A stretch of 64,000 nt of DNA, taken from Elysia chlorotica. Lineage: Eukaryota; Mollusca; Gastropoda; Plakobranchidae. The stretch spans positions 192,085 to 256,084 of the forward strand of contig RQTK01000106.1 of the NCBI GenBank assembly GCA_003991915.1, read 5' to 3'. This document shows positions 26,374 to 39,745 of this stretch, piece after piece. Within the stretch, counting starts at the first letter, position 1. Each line of letters opens with the position of its first letter. Made by a program: the position numbers and the translations under genes. Under the pieces are notes generated by a model, which did no database searches, was not told the origin of the DNA, and saw only the letters and a program-made list of their open reading frames with translations.

Positions 26374-29300
26374 CTGGTTGCTATTGATGATTTTATTGGT
26401 TTTGTTGCTTTTTTGTTTTGTTTTTATGCCTTGCGCTTGCTTGATTTCTCTGATCTATAGCAGTTAATAAAAAGAATAATAATAATAAGTTGCCCCTTTA
26501 AAAAAAAAAAGAATATAACATAGTTAATAACACATGTCATGTTTTTACAAAACAAAACAAAAACATTCCTTCATACAATAACAAGATATTTTCACACATA
26601 ATTAAGCTAGGCGATCGGACAAAATGCGATTACCGGTAGAGACAGACATCCAGGCCTCTCTACTCTGCCTCTGAATAACAGTATAGAAAAATGTCAGATA
26701 TTTGTATTGGGACTATTATGCTTTTTTTTTGCAGTCCGTGTTACAAAGGTAAATTACGAATTCAATGCCATAGCGAGGTACCAGAAGACAAATCCAGTGT
26801 TTTTAAAAGTAGGCTAGGATTCTTCAATTGAGTCACAGCCATAGCTTACTATATTAAGTACTCCGTGGTCACAACTTATTATTTCGCCGTATAGGATCCC
26901 CCAGGGGAACCTAGGAGACGTTAAACCCAGAGAGAGGGAGAGAATTCTCTCCCTCCCTCTATAGAGAACAGCTTATTTTTTTTTGTTCTTTTGTTTCAAT
27001 AGGGATGCATCGGTGAAGATTCAATTAGAATCTTAAATTCGCATATTATTAAATTGCAGCCATTTTATATGGTTTAGGTTTTTTTAGATGAAAAATGTAA
27101 TATTTAGGCACAGAAAACTAAACTCTGTCCTAGTTTAAAATCTCCTAGGTTCTGAATGAAAACCTATTCGGCGATGGGACCGCAAAACAGGGAAACGGGG
27201 ACTTGGCCGCAAGCATTGTAGATTGTATTGATTTCTTTAATGTGTTAATACTATTTTGTATAATATAAAAATTTCTTTCGTCATTGTTGTTGTTGGTGTG
27301 TGTGTGTGTGTGTGTTATGTATAAGTTATTTACAGTTTGTTTTTGTTTTCATTTTTTTTCCATTAAAAAAAACACAAAAACATTGCCTTGTTTCCTTCTA
27401 CCTCCTTGAAGCGGTTGTCAGAACAAGAGCTGCCGACGGTTTCGAATCCATGAAACGTGGACTTATTGTAAATGGGAATCTTTCTACACGTTTACCATCG
27501 ACAAGAACTACGATATCTGCACAACCTGCTGCTGGGAACCGCTGGACGTCTCGACTTTTCCTGTGTTTCTTTACTCGCCGGTGGATGGTCGGGCATCTCT
27601 AGGTTTGGAAAGAGGTGAGATACAGTCCTTGGCAGTTTCTTCTTCTTCTTTGCGTTCACTCAAATGGACAGCCCAGTCTCTGACATGAATGTTGCTGTGC
27701 GCCGTAGGTCCTCCAGGCTTCCATACAGCTTCTGTGCCATTGGTGTGTCCTGTGGCCACATCAGGTTTCTTAGGTTTTCATACATGGGGCAGTGTTGTAG
27801 GACATGGATGACTGTTTGACCTCCAGTTTGGCATGTGCACTGGTCTGATGTTCCAATATAGAGCTTTGTGTAGAGGTGGTGATTCAGGCGGTTGTGTCCT
27901 GTTCTGAGCCTAAAAATGACCACTTGTTCAGCTCTTGTCAGTGCATGATAAGCATCATTTTGGACATGGTTGGGGTGTTCCTGCATTGGCAGTTTAGATG
28001 TTGACATAAAAATTATACAGTCTTACAGAGTACAATGTACGTCTCGACTTTTCCTGTGTTTCTTTACTCCCCTGAGGACGGTAGGGCATCTCTAGGTTTG
28101 GAAAGAGGTGAGATACAGTTCTTGGCAGTTTAGATTTTGACATAAAAATTATACAGTCTTACAGAGTACAATGTACGTCTCGACTTTTCCTGTGTTTATA
28201 AAATTATACAGTCTTACAGAGTACAATGTACGTCTCGACTTTTCCTGTGTTTATAAAATTATACAGTCTTACAGAGTACAATGTAAATCTCGACTTTTCC
28301 TGTGTTTCTTTACTCGCCGGTCGACGGTCGCGCATCTCTAGGTTTGAAAAGAGGTGAGATACTAACAGTCCTTGGCAGTTTAGATTTTGACATAAAATTA
28401 TACAGTCTTACAGAGTACAATGGACGTCTCGACTTTTCCTGTGTTTCTTTACTCACCGGTGGATGGTCGGGCATCTCTAGGTTTGGAAAGAGGTGAGATA
28501 CAGTCCTTGGCAGTTTAGATGTTGACATGAAAATTATACAGTCTTTATTATGTCGTTAAGTTCTATATAGTGCTTGGTTGGTTGGGTTGGTTTAACGTCC
28601 AACAGCAGCACTATATAGGCTATATTGTGGACGGGCCCTAAGACGGGCGTCTGACAATTTTATATGCTGCCACACACGAGACATGACTCCTGTCTCAGCC
28701 GGTCACATTATAATGACACCGACCAAACCAGTAGGGAACGCTACAGCCAGGATTCGAACTCGGGACATTTTGCGTCGGAAGCCGATGTTCTACCCCTGGG
28801 CCACCGCGCCCCCCTATATAGTGCTGATGTTGGACGTTAAACCAACTCAACTCCATGTCGTTAAGTCGAAGGACGTAACTCACAAGCCAAATTAAAGAAA
28901 TGTTTTAACGATCTAACATGCTCGAAAATGCTTTTCGTTTCGTTCTCAAACTTTGAAACTGATGCACGCACGACGTCATTTTAGATTTTTTTTTTTACTG
29001 TATTGTGACTCAGTTACGCATGGGTTTTTTTTCCCTTAGGTTCGTAAATTTTAAATAATATGAAAATTTATTTATTTTTTTTTTGCTAGTAAATTTAACA
29101 GTTATTTGAAACATTCTCATTTGAAAGATTATCATTAGATAATTAACTGCCCCACAGTGAAAATCAGTTGCCTTAATTAAAAATCACTTTAAGATTTCAC
29201 CTAGGCCTATATGACAAGCCAAAAAGTAAGATATAAAAATGTATAGCGTCCATACACACAGACTACTTCAAAGTTTTACATAGTACCAAACAGGCTTCTT

Positions 29301-30358
29301 GAATTAGTTTCGCAGTTTAAAATAAAATGAAAACATTAATAAATCAAACTGGATAGAAGCAGTCTTTCAAGAGTTGTGCTTTGGCTACTTTATATAGTCA
29401 AAAAGATGTTTTCAGCACTAGTTGTAAAATAGCGTAAAGAAATATTAGCTCGTCATTATTATAAGGATTTGGGAATAAGTAGCCCAATGTGAGCGTTTCC
29501 TCCTGGTTAAAGACGCTCCGCAATATCAAATTCAAATTCAAATTCAAATTCAAATTCAAATTTATTCAGTCAATGTGTGTTACATCGAAAATATATAATG
29601 TTGAATGTGACATCTTCAAAAGAAATTACATTACAATAATAGTGAGACACCACAATGACAATTAATAGAATTATACACAGACTACACTTACCTAAGTGGA
29701 TTTACTGGTTAGATCGGTGTCAGTTTAATGCGATCAGCTTAGACAGAGTCACGGTATGCCGCACAGTCTCTGTGTGGCAGCACGTAAACTTGTCAGACGT
29801 TAGTCTTGGGACCTGTCCACAATATAGTCTATACAGTGCTGAGGATGGACGCTAAGCAACAGCATTTTACTTTATTTAAGTGGATTTGCATTAAGAATGG
29901 AACAGTCTCATACGGTGGGATTATGAATTTTAAAACTTGAAAACAGATGGTGTGGATTTCAATACATAAAGGAAACCCACTACAACAAAATCTGTTTTTA
30001 TCTACCTGATGCACTGTATATTATTGACTTTATCGATCTTAGCGTTTCTTTATTTTCATTCTCTATGGCTGTCTTCCAATCTATTCGCATATCTATCTCT
30101 TTCTTTTTTCTTTCTTTCTTTGTATGTCTCTTGTCACTGTCATCAATCAATAGAGATGATAATACATCGATTATTCTAAACGAAGTTTGATCTTTGTGCT
30201 GAAACTATGTTCAAATGCCTATTGATAATTGACAATAGCTTCCACCCTTTAAATTCTTCTTCAGTGGTGTTTTCTTTTTTTTCTCAGGCACTTATGGATA
30301 CCCCCTTGGAAGAGAAGCTGACGTCTTGTCTGTTTGGGTTAAGTTTTCTGATTATTGA
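22776..30358 (+). CDS. Secreted cysteine-containing protein with a PAN-like segment, unknown family
   Basis: Six exons join in phase: 22776-22941, 23573-23725, 25023-25234, 25848-26008, 27412-27614 and 30288-30358 (966 bp, 321 residues, TGA stop). Residues 1-21 form a signal peptide (CLLLLLLRAAMA core), and no other membrane segment is seen. Exons 1-2 give FLECNDQC and IICAAYCRRNINC, spacing that recalls a PAN/apple domain. Exons 3-5 carry WTLVFRSQSRIGVSTYETW, CLGLSLYDNC and GGCQNKSCRRFRIHETWTYC. The acceptor of exon 5 was placed at the AG at 27410-27411 because it keeps the frame and yields GGCQNKSC; the CAG ten bases later gives a stop. Secretion is a firm inference; the function is unknown. 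The donor of exon 5 is copied in an intronic array, and several SINEs lie in the introns. Confidence 0.78.
23092..23330 (-). mobile_element. SINE copy in intron 1 of the secreted-protein gene
   Basis: Reverse-strand tail 'agcgtccaacgttagcatta', shortened core, then head complement 'tgggaatcgaaccgcggac' and 'gttctaccacatgaaccagc'. Confidence 0.88.
23966..24216 (-). mobile_element. SINE copy with target-site duplication
   Basis: Full-length reverse copy. CATGAAGC lies on both sides (23958-23965 and 24217-24224). A short, older SINE fragment precedes it at about 23820-23905. Confidence 0.92.
24290..24560. repeat. Short diverged tandem duplication
   Basis: 'gctaaataaatgtaactagc ... gactttgcatgtgtgcaag ... 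ctcagtttgtgtctac' occurs twice in order, about 140 bp apart, with many differences. Confidence 0.6.
24585..24720 (+). mobile_element. SINE copy, degraded
   Basis: 'gatgtcagtataacgtgaca', 'gtaaaattgtcaga' and 'cttgggacttgtcc' follow the forward core order. Confidence 0.55.
25272..25395 (+). mobile_element. SINE copy, head missing
   Basis: 'gagtcatggtatcctcgcac', 'gtgtggcaagacgtaaactt' and 'cacaatatgacctacatagt' are in order. A further degraded reverse copy follows at about 25500-25640. Confidence 0.8.
26012..26235 (-). mobile_element. SINE copy starting at the exon 4 donor
   Basis: 'ctatattgtagaccggtccc', 'gactcctgtctcagccgttc' and 'acattatactgacacccatc' are in order. It begins within a few bases of the exon 4 donor at 26009. 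Confidence 0.82.
26303..26372. repeat. (GTT)n microsatellite
   Basis: About 23 perfect GTT triplets. Confidence 0.97.
27639..27985 (-). mobile_element. 5'-truncated LINE insertion with target-site duplication
   Basis: The reverse strand encodes about 110 residues typical of the end of a Jockey/I-type ORF2: FRLRTGHNRLNHHLYTKL, then a zinc-knuckle-like CxC-x8-H-x4-C (CTCQTGGQTVIHVLQHC), then NLMWPQDTPMA. On that strand it ends in (AAG)n at 27639. TTGGCAGTTT flanks it at 27629-27638 and 27986-27995. It landed inside the intronic array of the secreted-protein gene, just after the exon 5 donor. Confidence 0.9.
28019..28540 (+). repeat. Tandem array copying the 3' end and donor of exon 5
   Basis: Copies of the last ~66 nt of exon 5, from 'cgtctcgacttttcctgtgt' to 'ggaaagag|gtgagata', start near 28035, 28287 and 28419. 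Shorter copies start near 28173 and 28229. They are separated by 'aaaattatacagtcttacag'. The full copies keep a perfect GTGAGA donor. The spacer ends in an acceptor-like 'cttacag', so complete decoy exons are possible. Confidence 0.9.
28561..28854 (+). mobile_element. Short 5'-truncated SINE, interrupted by another SINE
   Basis: A 40-bp forward SINE tail ('ctatatagtgctgatgttgg' to 'ccaactcaactcc') is flanked by ATGTCGTTAAG at 28550-28560 and 28855-28865. The younger reverse SINE at 28575-28813 splits it. Confidence 0.8.
28575..28813 (-). mobile_element. Full-length SINE nested in an older SINE
   Basis: 239 bp from 'tggttggttgggttggttta' to the C-run at the head end. The 12-bp CTATATAGTGCT occurs at 28563-28574 and 28814-28825 as its target-site duplication. 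Confidence 0.9.
29522..29660 (-). mobile_element. Possible 3' end of a LINE-like element
   Basis: On the reverse strand, a stretch containing AATAAA is followed by (GAATTT)n, a usual 3' tail for several LINE clades. No coding part was identified. Confidence 0.45.
29708..29866 (+). mobile_element. SINE copy, head missing
   Basis: 'gatcggtgtcagtttaatgc', 'gtgtggcagcacgtaaactt' and 'cacaatatagtctatacagt' are in forward order. Confidence 0.85.
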
Positions 30359-30361
30359 ATG

Positions 30362-30690
30362 AAAGCGAGATTTCAACGCGTTACATTGCTAGCAATATAG
30401 ATCGCATCTGCAAGCGATACATTTTTCATATTAGATAAAAGATTTAAAAAACATAAATTTAGTGTAACTCTTATAATGGAGGCTACCAGATACAGAAGAC
30501 ATGGTTGCTTCTGCATAATGGAAGCGAGATTTCAACGCGTTACATTGCTAGCAATATAGATCGCACCTGCAAGCGATACATTTTTCATAATTATAGTTAA
30601 AAGATAAGAAAAAGAACATAACATTAGTGTAACTGTTACTACAGAGTCTAACAGACACTAGAGACATGGTTACTTCCGCATAATTGGGTT
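30362..30690. repeat. ~165-bp tandem duplication in the 3' flank of the secreted-protein gene
   Basis: 'gaaagcgagatttcaacgcg' through 'gcaagcgatacatttttcat' and on to 'gacatggttgcttctgcata' occurs twice, starting near 30362 and 30520. It begins four bases after the TGA stop, so the 3' UTR probably contains it. Confidence 0.85.
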
Positions 30691-32270
30691 ACATCGACTG
30701 CTACACCTGGATGGATGTCAGCCGAGCCTATCTCAAACAAAAGGCCAAGTCACCGCAGTAGAAAAAAATTTCTATTAGATTCCAAGTGAATTATGCCATT
30801 AAAATAGTAGGTACAGTTGGATCATTGTAGTTATTGCAGTGAAAGCAGAGTAGGCTGAAAAGTTAAACTTCTTTTCCAGTAACAATCTGAAATAGTTATG
30901 GTTAGATTTTTTAGAAAACGATTACTGTTACCCTTATTACGCTAGAATAAGTTTACTACGATCACTTTGGTGACTTGATAACTGTCAAACTCTGCTGCCC
31001 TAAATGACAGGCAAAGTCACCCCAATTGAATGTAGAGAACATTTGTTGGCATAGCAAGGATTAAAGCGATCTATTTATTTTCATAATCAGGACAGAATAT
31101 TTACTGAGTATTGTTTGTTCAGCCTACAAGGCTACTAAGCTAAGAATGTTAACTGCTCTAACTGTGCTTAATCTTTCAATGATATTGCTCACTTTGGTTA
31201 TATATACAAATATTCGTTTATTTTGGTGACTTTGGCTGTTATGTTAAATCGTTCAGCCTTCTTTAAGCGTTTTTCTTTGTTAGGGCCATAGAGAGATAGA
31301 AACGAATATGTATAATTTTATTCATTTTTAAGGACCCCAACTTACACAAACAAATACTTTTCTTTGATTTAACTTTTACATAGAGCCGCCACATATTCAC
31401 GCCAACTCAATTTGTCATCGTTTATAAATCCAAGATATTTGTATTGTTGTAGATTGTCTAATTGTTCCACGGTAAGCATCGATTAAAATAATCAGCTGAA
31501 TATCTAATACATCCAACTAAATAATATAAGCCTTATAGTATTTACAAGTCAATAAAACGAAATAACAGTGTAAAATCCCATTATTTCTTTTTTTTTTTTT
31601 TACAACTAGAAAACCAAAAACAAACAAACATCAATAGCAACGATAACCTCCACGAATGTATAGAAGGGATTTACGACATAATTTTTCATTGCATTTTTGA
31701 GAGCAACAAAAAGAGGATTAAGACCTCAGGTTTATAAGCCTGCTACAACCTCTGAGGCTCAACTATCTTAGCCCACACAAGAACAACATTAAGTATGTTT
31801 CAGAATACATTCTTTACTTTTATAATTGCATTTGTTAAACAGTAAAGGCCCTTCGTTTTGTTTGGATATGTATTCCCCTTATATCAATGTGTATTATAAT
31901 TATCATTGCTGTAGTCTTGATATATGTAAATATCAGTATTCAAAGTCATGTGCAACTCTCTATAATCCCACTGCACCACTTTAATAAGCAATTTGATTGT
32001 GTACCTTAGTTATAGAACTTAGCAAAAACTTGTCGTACATGTATGTTACGACTACTAATATAAACAACGATTTGAAATTCCTCCATATTTAAAATCGTTT
32101 CTGTTACAATTTAGAAATACTCCAGCTTCAATATCTTACCAGTTTTGTAGTTATTGTTGATAGTGAAATACATTTGTCAATTTATGAAGTTTGTTCAATA
32201 GTTTCTGCTATTGCGAAAAATGCACTTATTATCTGGTTTAAACGCTTTTTTCTGTTAAAACTATGGCCAA
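30691..32270. other. Unassigned AT-rich DNA
   Basis: No exon or element was recognised. Confidence 0.55.
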
Positions 32271-32275
32271 CATCA

Positions 32276-32320
32276 AACAACAACAACAATAACAACAATA
32301 ACAACAACCACAACAGCAAT

Positions 32321-32357
<37 letters not shown>

Positions 32358-32529
32358 GCAAATCAATAATTGAAAAATATTCAGAAATCTCTCTTTAACT
32401 TGTACTTTTTAAAGTAAAAAAAAAACACTTTTTGAGTTGACCATTATCAATTGAGCAATAAAGTAACATCATTTTATAATACTTGATTTAATGATATTTT
32501 TATTGTGATTTTAATTATTATGATCATTA

Positions 32530-32602
<73 letters not shown>

Positions 32603-32605
32603 CAT
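32276..32605. repeat. (AAC)n and (ATT)n microsatellites
   Basis: AAC triplets at about 32276-32358 and ATT triplets at about 32525-32605, separated by AT-rich DNA. Confidence 0.95.
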
Positions 32606-32799
32606 TATTAATATTGTGATTATTACTTTAATGATTATCACCATCATTATCGCCTTTTGTCGTAATTTTTGTCAAACGCTATTGAAATTTAAAACTACAA
32701 TTTACAAATACAAATCGCCATATAAATAAAAGCAAGGCCCGATGTTCAGACATTCTATCAACTGTTCTCCTTTCTCTTTTTTCCTCTCTCTCTCCCTCT

Positions 32800-33870
32800 A
32801 ACTATAGACGTATTACATAGCTAATTTTCTATGTCCCCAACTATCTCTAACTATATACGTATTACATAACACATTATCTATGTCCCCAACTATCTCCAAA
32901 TTAGACTTATTACATAACACATTATCTATGTCCCTAACTATGTCCAAATTAGACTTATTACATAACACATTATCTATGTCCCCAACTATCTCCAAATTAG
33001 ACTTATTACATAACACATTATCTATGTCCCCAACTATCTCCAAATTAGACGTATTACATAACACATTATCTATGTCCCCAACTATCTCCAAATTAGACGT
33101 ATTACATAACACATTTTCTATGTCCCTAACTATCTCTGACTACAGACGTATTACATAAAACATTTTCTACGCCCGCAACTATCTCCAAATTACACGTATT
33201 ACATAACACATTATCCATGTTCCTAACTAGCTCTAAATTAAACGTATCACATAACACATTATCTATGTCCCCAACTATGTCCAAATTAGACTTATTACAT
33301 AACACATTATCTATGTCCCCAACTATGTCCAAATTAGACTTATTACATAACACATTATCTATGTCCCCAACTATATCTGACTATAGACGTATTACATAAC
33401 ACATTATCTATGTCCCCAACTATCTCTAACTATAGACGTATTACATAACACATTATCTATGTCCCCAACTATCTCTAACTATAGATGTATTACATAACAC
33501 ATTATATATGTCCCCAACTATCTCTAACTATAGACGTATTATATATCACATTATCTGTGTCCCCAACTATCTCTGACAATAGAAATATTGCATAGCTAAT
33601 TTTCTATGTCCCCAACTATCTATAACTATAGACGTACAAGCAACTATCTTTACAAGTTATATGCCCACAACTATCTCTACAAGTTCTATGCTCAGGAGTC
33701 ATGGCATCCCCGCCCTGTCTCGTGTGTGGCAGCTCATTAAATTGTCAAACGTTAGTTTTGGGGTCCGTCCACAATTATAGCCTATATGGTGCTGATGCTG
33801 GACGTTAAACCAACTCAACTCAACTGACTCTATGCTGACATTCTCTCTACATAGTTTATGCCCACAACTA
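32800..33870. repeat. 48-bp minisatellite array, left part
   Basis: About 17 units at 48-bp spacing, built on 'tacataacacattatctatg' followed by 'tccccaactatctccaaatt'. It shades into 'acaactatctctacaagttc' units. Because 48 is divisible by three, both strands show 16-residue periodic frames, which are not genes. A SINE interrupts it at 33692-33830. Confidence 0.95.
33692..33830 (+). mobile_element. SINE copy inside the minisatellite
   Basis: 'aggagtcatggcatccccgc', 'tgtctcgtgtgtggcagctc' and 'gatgctggacgttaaaccaa' are in order. The 'caactcaactcaac' tail is present. Confidence 0.9.
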
Positions 33871-33883
33871 GCGAGTTTAATAA

Positions 33884-34628
33884 GTGAGTGTACACACCAG
33901 TATGTTTTCCGCGTGTATTTTCGATGTGTATATTTTATTTTCTGTTCACACCACTCTGCGCAGCCAATTTGCATGTATCAGAGTCAAAAATACACAAGCG
34001 TCCAGAGCATTCAGACCATGTGTATTTTTCACTCTGTTTTCGGCATGCACCAAACCAGAGTGTTCACACCAGTCTGTTTCGCATGTGTATGTTTGACTCT
34101 GATATACACATGCAATCAAGGGGTCACTGCGCATGCGTGAACCCTAGTGATCCGCGGTCTTCAAAACAAACACATAAATGGCGACTGCAGAAGCCTTTAT
34201 ATAATGTCTGGAGGAACGACCAATTTTATATGATATAAAAAATCCAGGCTATTAAAAAAATTCTGTTTGCTCTTTTTCCGTTTTGCTGGGAGAGATTGTA
34301 AGAGCAGAAAACAATTGCATCTTCCTCTTCACTGGTACTCCATTGTTCTTCTTCGCTAGTAGACGTAGATCTAGGTTTCTGGTCTTCATTGTATGCCGCC
34401 ATTTCGATCGATGCCGTCAAACAAACAAGATCACGTGACAGTCGATGCGCATCGCATCAAAATATACACTCGGAAAATACACAACGTCTGAACACTCTTA
34501 AAAAACAGAGTGCAAACTACACATGCGTTTGCTTGTGTATATTTGACTCTGCGAAAAGTACACGCCGTCTGAACAGAAATAATTCCAAGGACATACGCAT
34601 GGAAAAAATCCTTCGTCTGTACAGTCCC
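33884..34628 (-). mobile_element. Harbinger-like non-autonomous DNA transposon
   Basis: The left end GTGAGTGTACACACC and the reverse complement of the right end GGGACTGTACAGACG match at 11 of 15 positions. TAA flanks both ends (33881-33883 and 34629-34631), the TWA target duplication known for PIF/Harbinger. Similarity between the arms extends inward (TTCTGTTCA..C, GAGTCAAA.ATACACAAGC), giving long imperfect inverted repeats. Internally, the reverse strand has a frame (34226-34402) starting MAAYNEDQKPRSTSTSEEE, perhaps the N-terminus of a deleted parent's protein. Confidence 0.7.
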
Positions 34629-34631
34629 TAA

Positions 34632-35235
34632 GCAACCGTACTTGTAGCTCTGGCATGTACCTCAATCGTGTAGGAAATCGAAAACGAGGCTCGAGCTACA
34701 AGACGTTCCTCGGCTGAAAAGAATTTAGAGCAGCGTAACCCACAGATCGACTACCAGCGTTTGTTATTTTTGTATTTTAAGTTTAAACAATGTGGATGTA
34801 GATCTAATGAAATCTAGATTTAGATCCCTATTATATATTTATGCGATAACACGGGGTGCCGGTAACAGTAAAAATCAAACAAAAAGGGTTAATAAAATCA
34901 CTAGATCTATACTCGGGATCCATACCCTTAAGAAAACGCGACAGCTGAAGAAAATGTATTCTGAAGCCACTTTTCGATCGAAACAAATTTGCTTTCAGGG
35001 CTGCCAATCTTCTTTTAATGTGCTAGAATTAGACATAAAAAAACGCAAATATAACTTTAGTTTTTTTTTAATCAAATCTTTATTGTGGATAAAAACACGT
35101 TTAAAGTGTTGACGTGTAGAAGGCCAAATTGCGTGTGGAACCGACTTGTAGGGTGAAACTAGGTCAGGGGAACCCCAAGCAGATGACGTCACGGGGGTTT
35201 AACGGCTACAACTAAGCTCCGCGTCGCTGTCTGCT
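34632..35235. other. Unassigned DNA beside the Harbinger-like element
   Basis: A single-copy-looking stretch with no supported exon. AGATCT-type motifs lie at 34800-34830. Confidence 0.5.
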
Positions 35236-35830
35236 ACAGGAGTCTAAAATCTCTAAAAGTTTTATGTTCCCATTCTCTCTACAAGTTCTATGACCACAAC
35301 CATTTCTAAAAGTTCTATGTCCACGTTATCTCTAAAAGTTCCATGTCCACATAATCTCTAAAAGTTCCATGTCCATATTATATATGCAAGTTCTATGCCC
35401 ACAACCATTTCTATAGGCCTAAGTTCTATGTCCACATTATCTATGCAAGTTCTATGATTGCAACTATTTCTACATGTTCTATGTCCGAAACTATTAATTT
35501 CTTCATATTCTATGCCTGAAACTATTTCTACAAGTTCTATGTCTACATTATCTCTACAAGTTCCATGTCCACATTATCTCTACAAGTTTCATCTCCACAT
35601 TATCTATGCAAGTTCTATGACTGCAGCTATTCCTACATGTTCTAAGCCCGAAATTATTTTTACAAGTTCCAAGTCCACATTATCTATGCAAGTTCTATGC
35701 TTGAAACTATTTCAACATTCTACAAATCCCATGCCCACACTAAATATATCTCTACAAGTCGTATGCCCGCAACAACTTCCATCAATAGACTTATCACATA
35801 ACACATGATCTACGCCCGCAACTATCATTT
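35236..35830. repeat. Minisatellite array, right part
   Basis: Units such as 'ctacaagttctatgtccaca' and 'ttatctatgcaagttctatg' are related to the units at 33640-33870. Near 35785 'cttatcacataacacatgat' matches the 48-bp unit. This is one field split by the insertion at 33884-34628. It stops about 15 bp from the stop codon of the reverse-strand gene. Confidence 0.88.
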
Positions 35831-35845
35831 TTATATTTTTTTTGT

Positions 35846-38096
<2,251 letters not shown>

Positions 38097-38283
38097 GGGG
38101 TTTGAATGATTGTGGAACTGACGTTGCCAAATTTAATAGCTAAGTTAGCTATTTTCCTTGTTCAAGTTTCGTTTTTCTTTTTTTGTAGGCATTGGGTTGC
38201 AGGGCTGCGTGAAATGAAAAAGTCGAATTATGTTAAATTATGCAATTATTTTACGAGAAATATGTCTTGAAGAAGGTAAACAA

Positions 38284-38475
<192 letters not shown>

Positions 38476-39006
38476 TGATTAAAAAAACAGTTATGGTCTT
38501 GTTTGCTCGAGACCAACGACATTTGTAATGTAGGTTGTCATCTATTCCTCGCAACACTTTGCTTTCGTCCTGATTCAAGAGACTTAGAAGCTACCCATTC
38601 TGTGTATATATACACATAGAGCCCAGGTAGTTTATCCTCCACACCGGGGATCGAACCCGATGGGTTTACAATTGTGGGCTTACGTCATAACCATTGCCCC
38701 TAGTCAATGATAATATAACGACGCCTGTTTAGAGTATAAGCAGAGACTATAGATTTAATTACATCTTTCACCAAAAAAAAAGCCAACAGTGCTTTTTAAA
38801 CAAGGAGCTAGCGTGAAGGGTGCTGACTCTAAGTTTTCATTGAAATTTAGGCGGTTGAACAATGTTCAGACGGAGTTTTACCAAGGATTAAACCGCCTTA
38901 TTTATTGTGTGCCATATAAGCAAAATCCTAGCTTTGAAACCTGGCACACAATAGTAGATCAAATTTTCCTGATATGAGTTCTGATGGCACCTTGCTTTTC
39001 ACATCC

Positions 39007-39183
39007 TACTGGTTGGGTCGGTGTCAGTATAATGTGACCGGCTGAGACAGGAGTCATGGTATCCCCACCCTGTCTCGTGTTTGGCAGCACATAAAATTGT
39101 CAGACGTCCGTCTTGGGGCCCGTCCACGATATAGCCTATAGTTGCTGATGTTGGACGTTAAAACCCAACCAACCAACCAACCA
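39007..39183 (+). mobile_element. 5'-truncated SINE with 13-bp target-site duplication
   Basis: It starts at 'tactggttgggtcggtgtca', lacks the tRNA head, and ends in CAACCAACCAACCAACCA. GCTTTTCACATCC flanks it at 38994-39006 and 39184-39196. Confidence 0.93.
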
Positions 39184-39399
39184 GCTTTTCACATCCGTTG
39201 GTCGACAGAGGTGAAAAGACAAGTTTTAATTATAATGGCACTAGGGGTAATGATAGCATTATCTGTTGACGAGTGAGGATGAATCATTATTTGGTTTAGA
39301 TGACTACTATTCAACAAAATATGTTCGTTGCATGTATCTACTTTATACCTGAAAGCAGACTATAAAAAATTAATTCATGAATTGAATTAGATTAGAGTT

Positions 39400-39745
39400 T
39401 AAAAAATGTGTATACATTATATATACGACTTAGGATATCGACGGAACAAGAGCTGAATGTATTTAGTCATTTAGATCATCTAGTGCTAAGAACAACAATT
39501 ATCAAATATCAAACAAGAAACTACCATCCAAGTTTCTTTCCAAGAACTATCTCGAACTGGAACGAACTCCAAAGCAAGATAATTGACATTGAAAGTACAG
39601 ACCTGTTCAGAAAGGCACTAGATGATGAGCATATAGTGTAGGCGTTAGTAAACTGTTGTCATATATGATTGTATTGTTTGAACATTTGCGACATGGGCAT
39701 GTATGCCTCTTGCATCTTAATTAATACGAATACAAATACTAATTG
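39400..39745 (+). mobile_element. LINE remnant, C-terminal end of ORF2
   Basis: The frame at 39408-39641 contains YQTRNYHPSFFPRTISNWNE and ESTDLFRKALDD, the usual end of many LINE ORF2 proteins (FFPRTI..WN..P, then a Phe-Lys-x-x-Leu motif). After the stop there is about 85 bp of possible 3' UTR and an 'aatacgaatacaaatac' tail. Confidence 0.8.

Noticed and set aside
27300..27602. Frame starting upstream of exon 5 of the secreted-protein gene
   Set aside because: It reads exon 5 in a different frame; the phase from exon 4 and the conserved Cys pattern choose the other frame.
32813..33399. Periodic 16-residue frames on both strands
   Set aside because: Produced by the 48-bp minisatellite, whose unit is divisible by three; no start context, splice sites or non-periodic part.
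32800..33640. CRISPR-like regular repeats
   Set aside because: Units are contiguous imperfect 48-bp repeats without unique spacers, in animal DNA with split genes.
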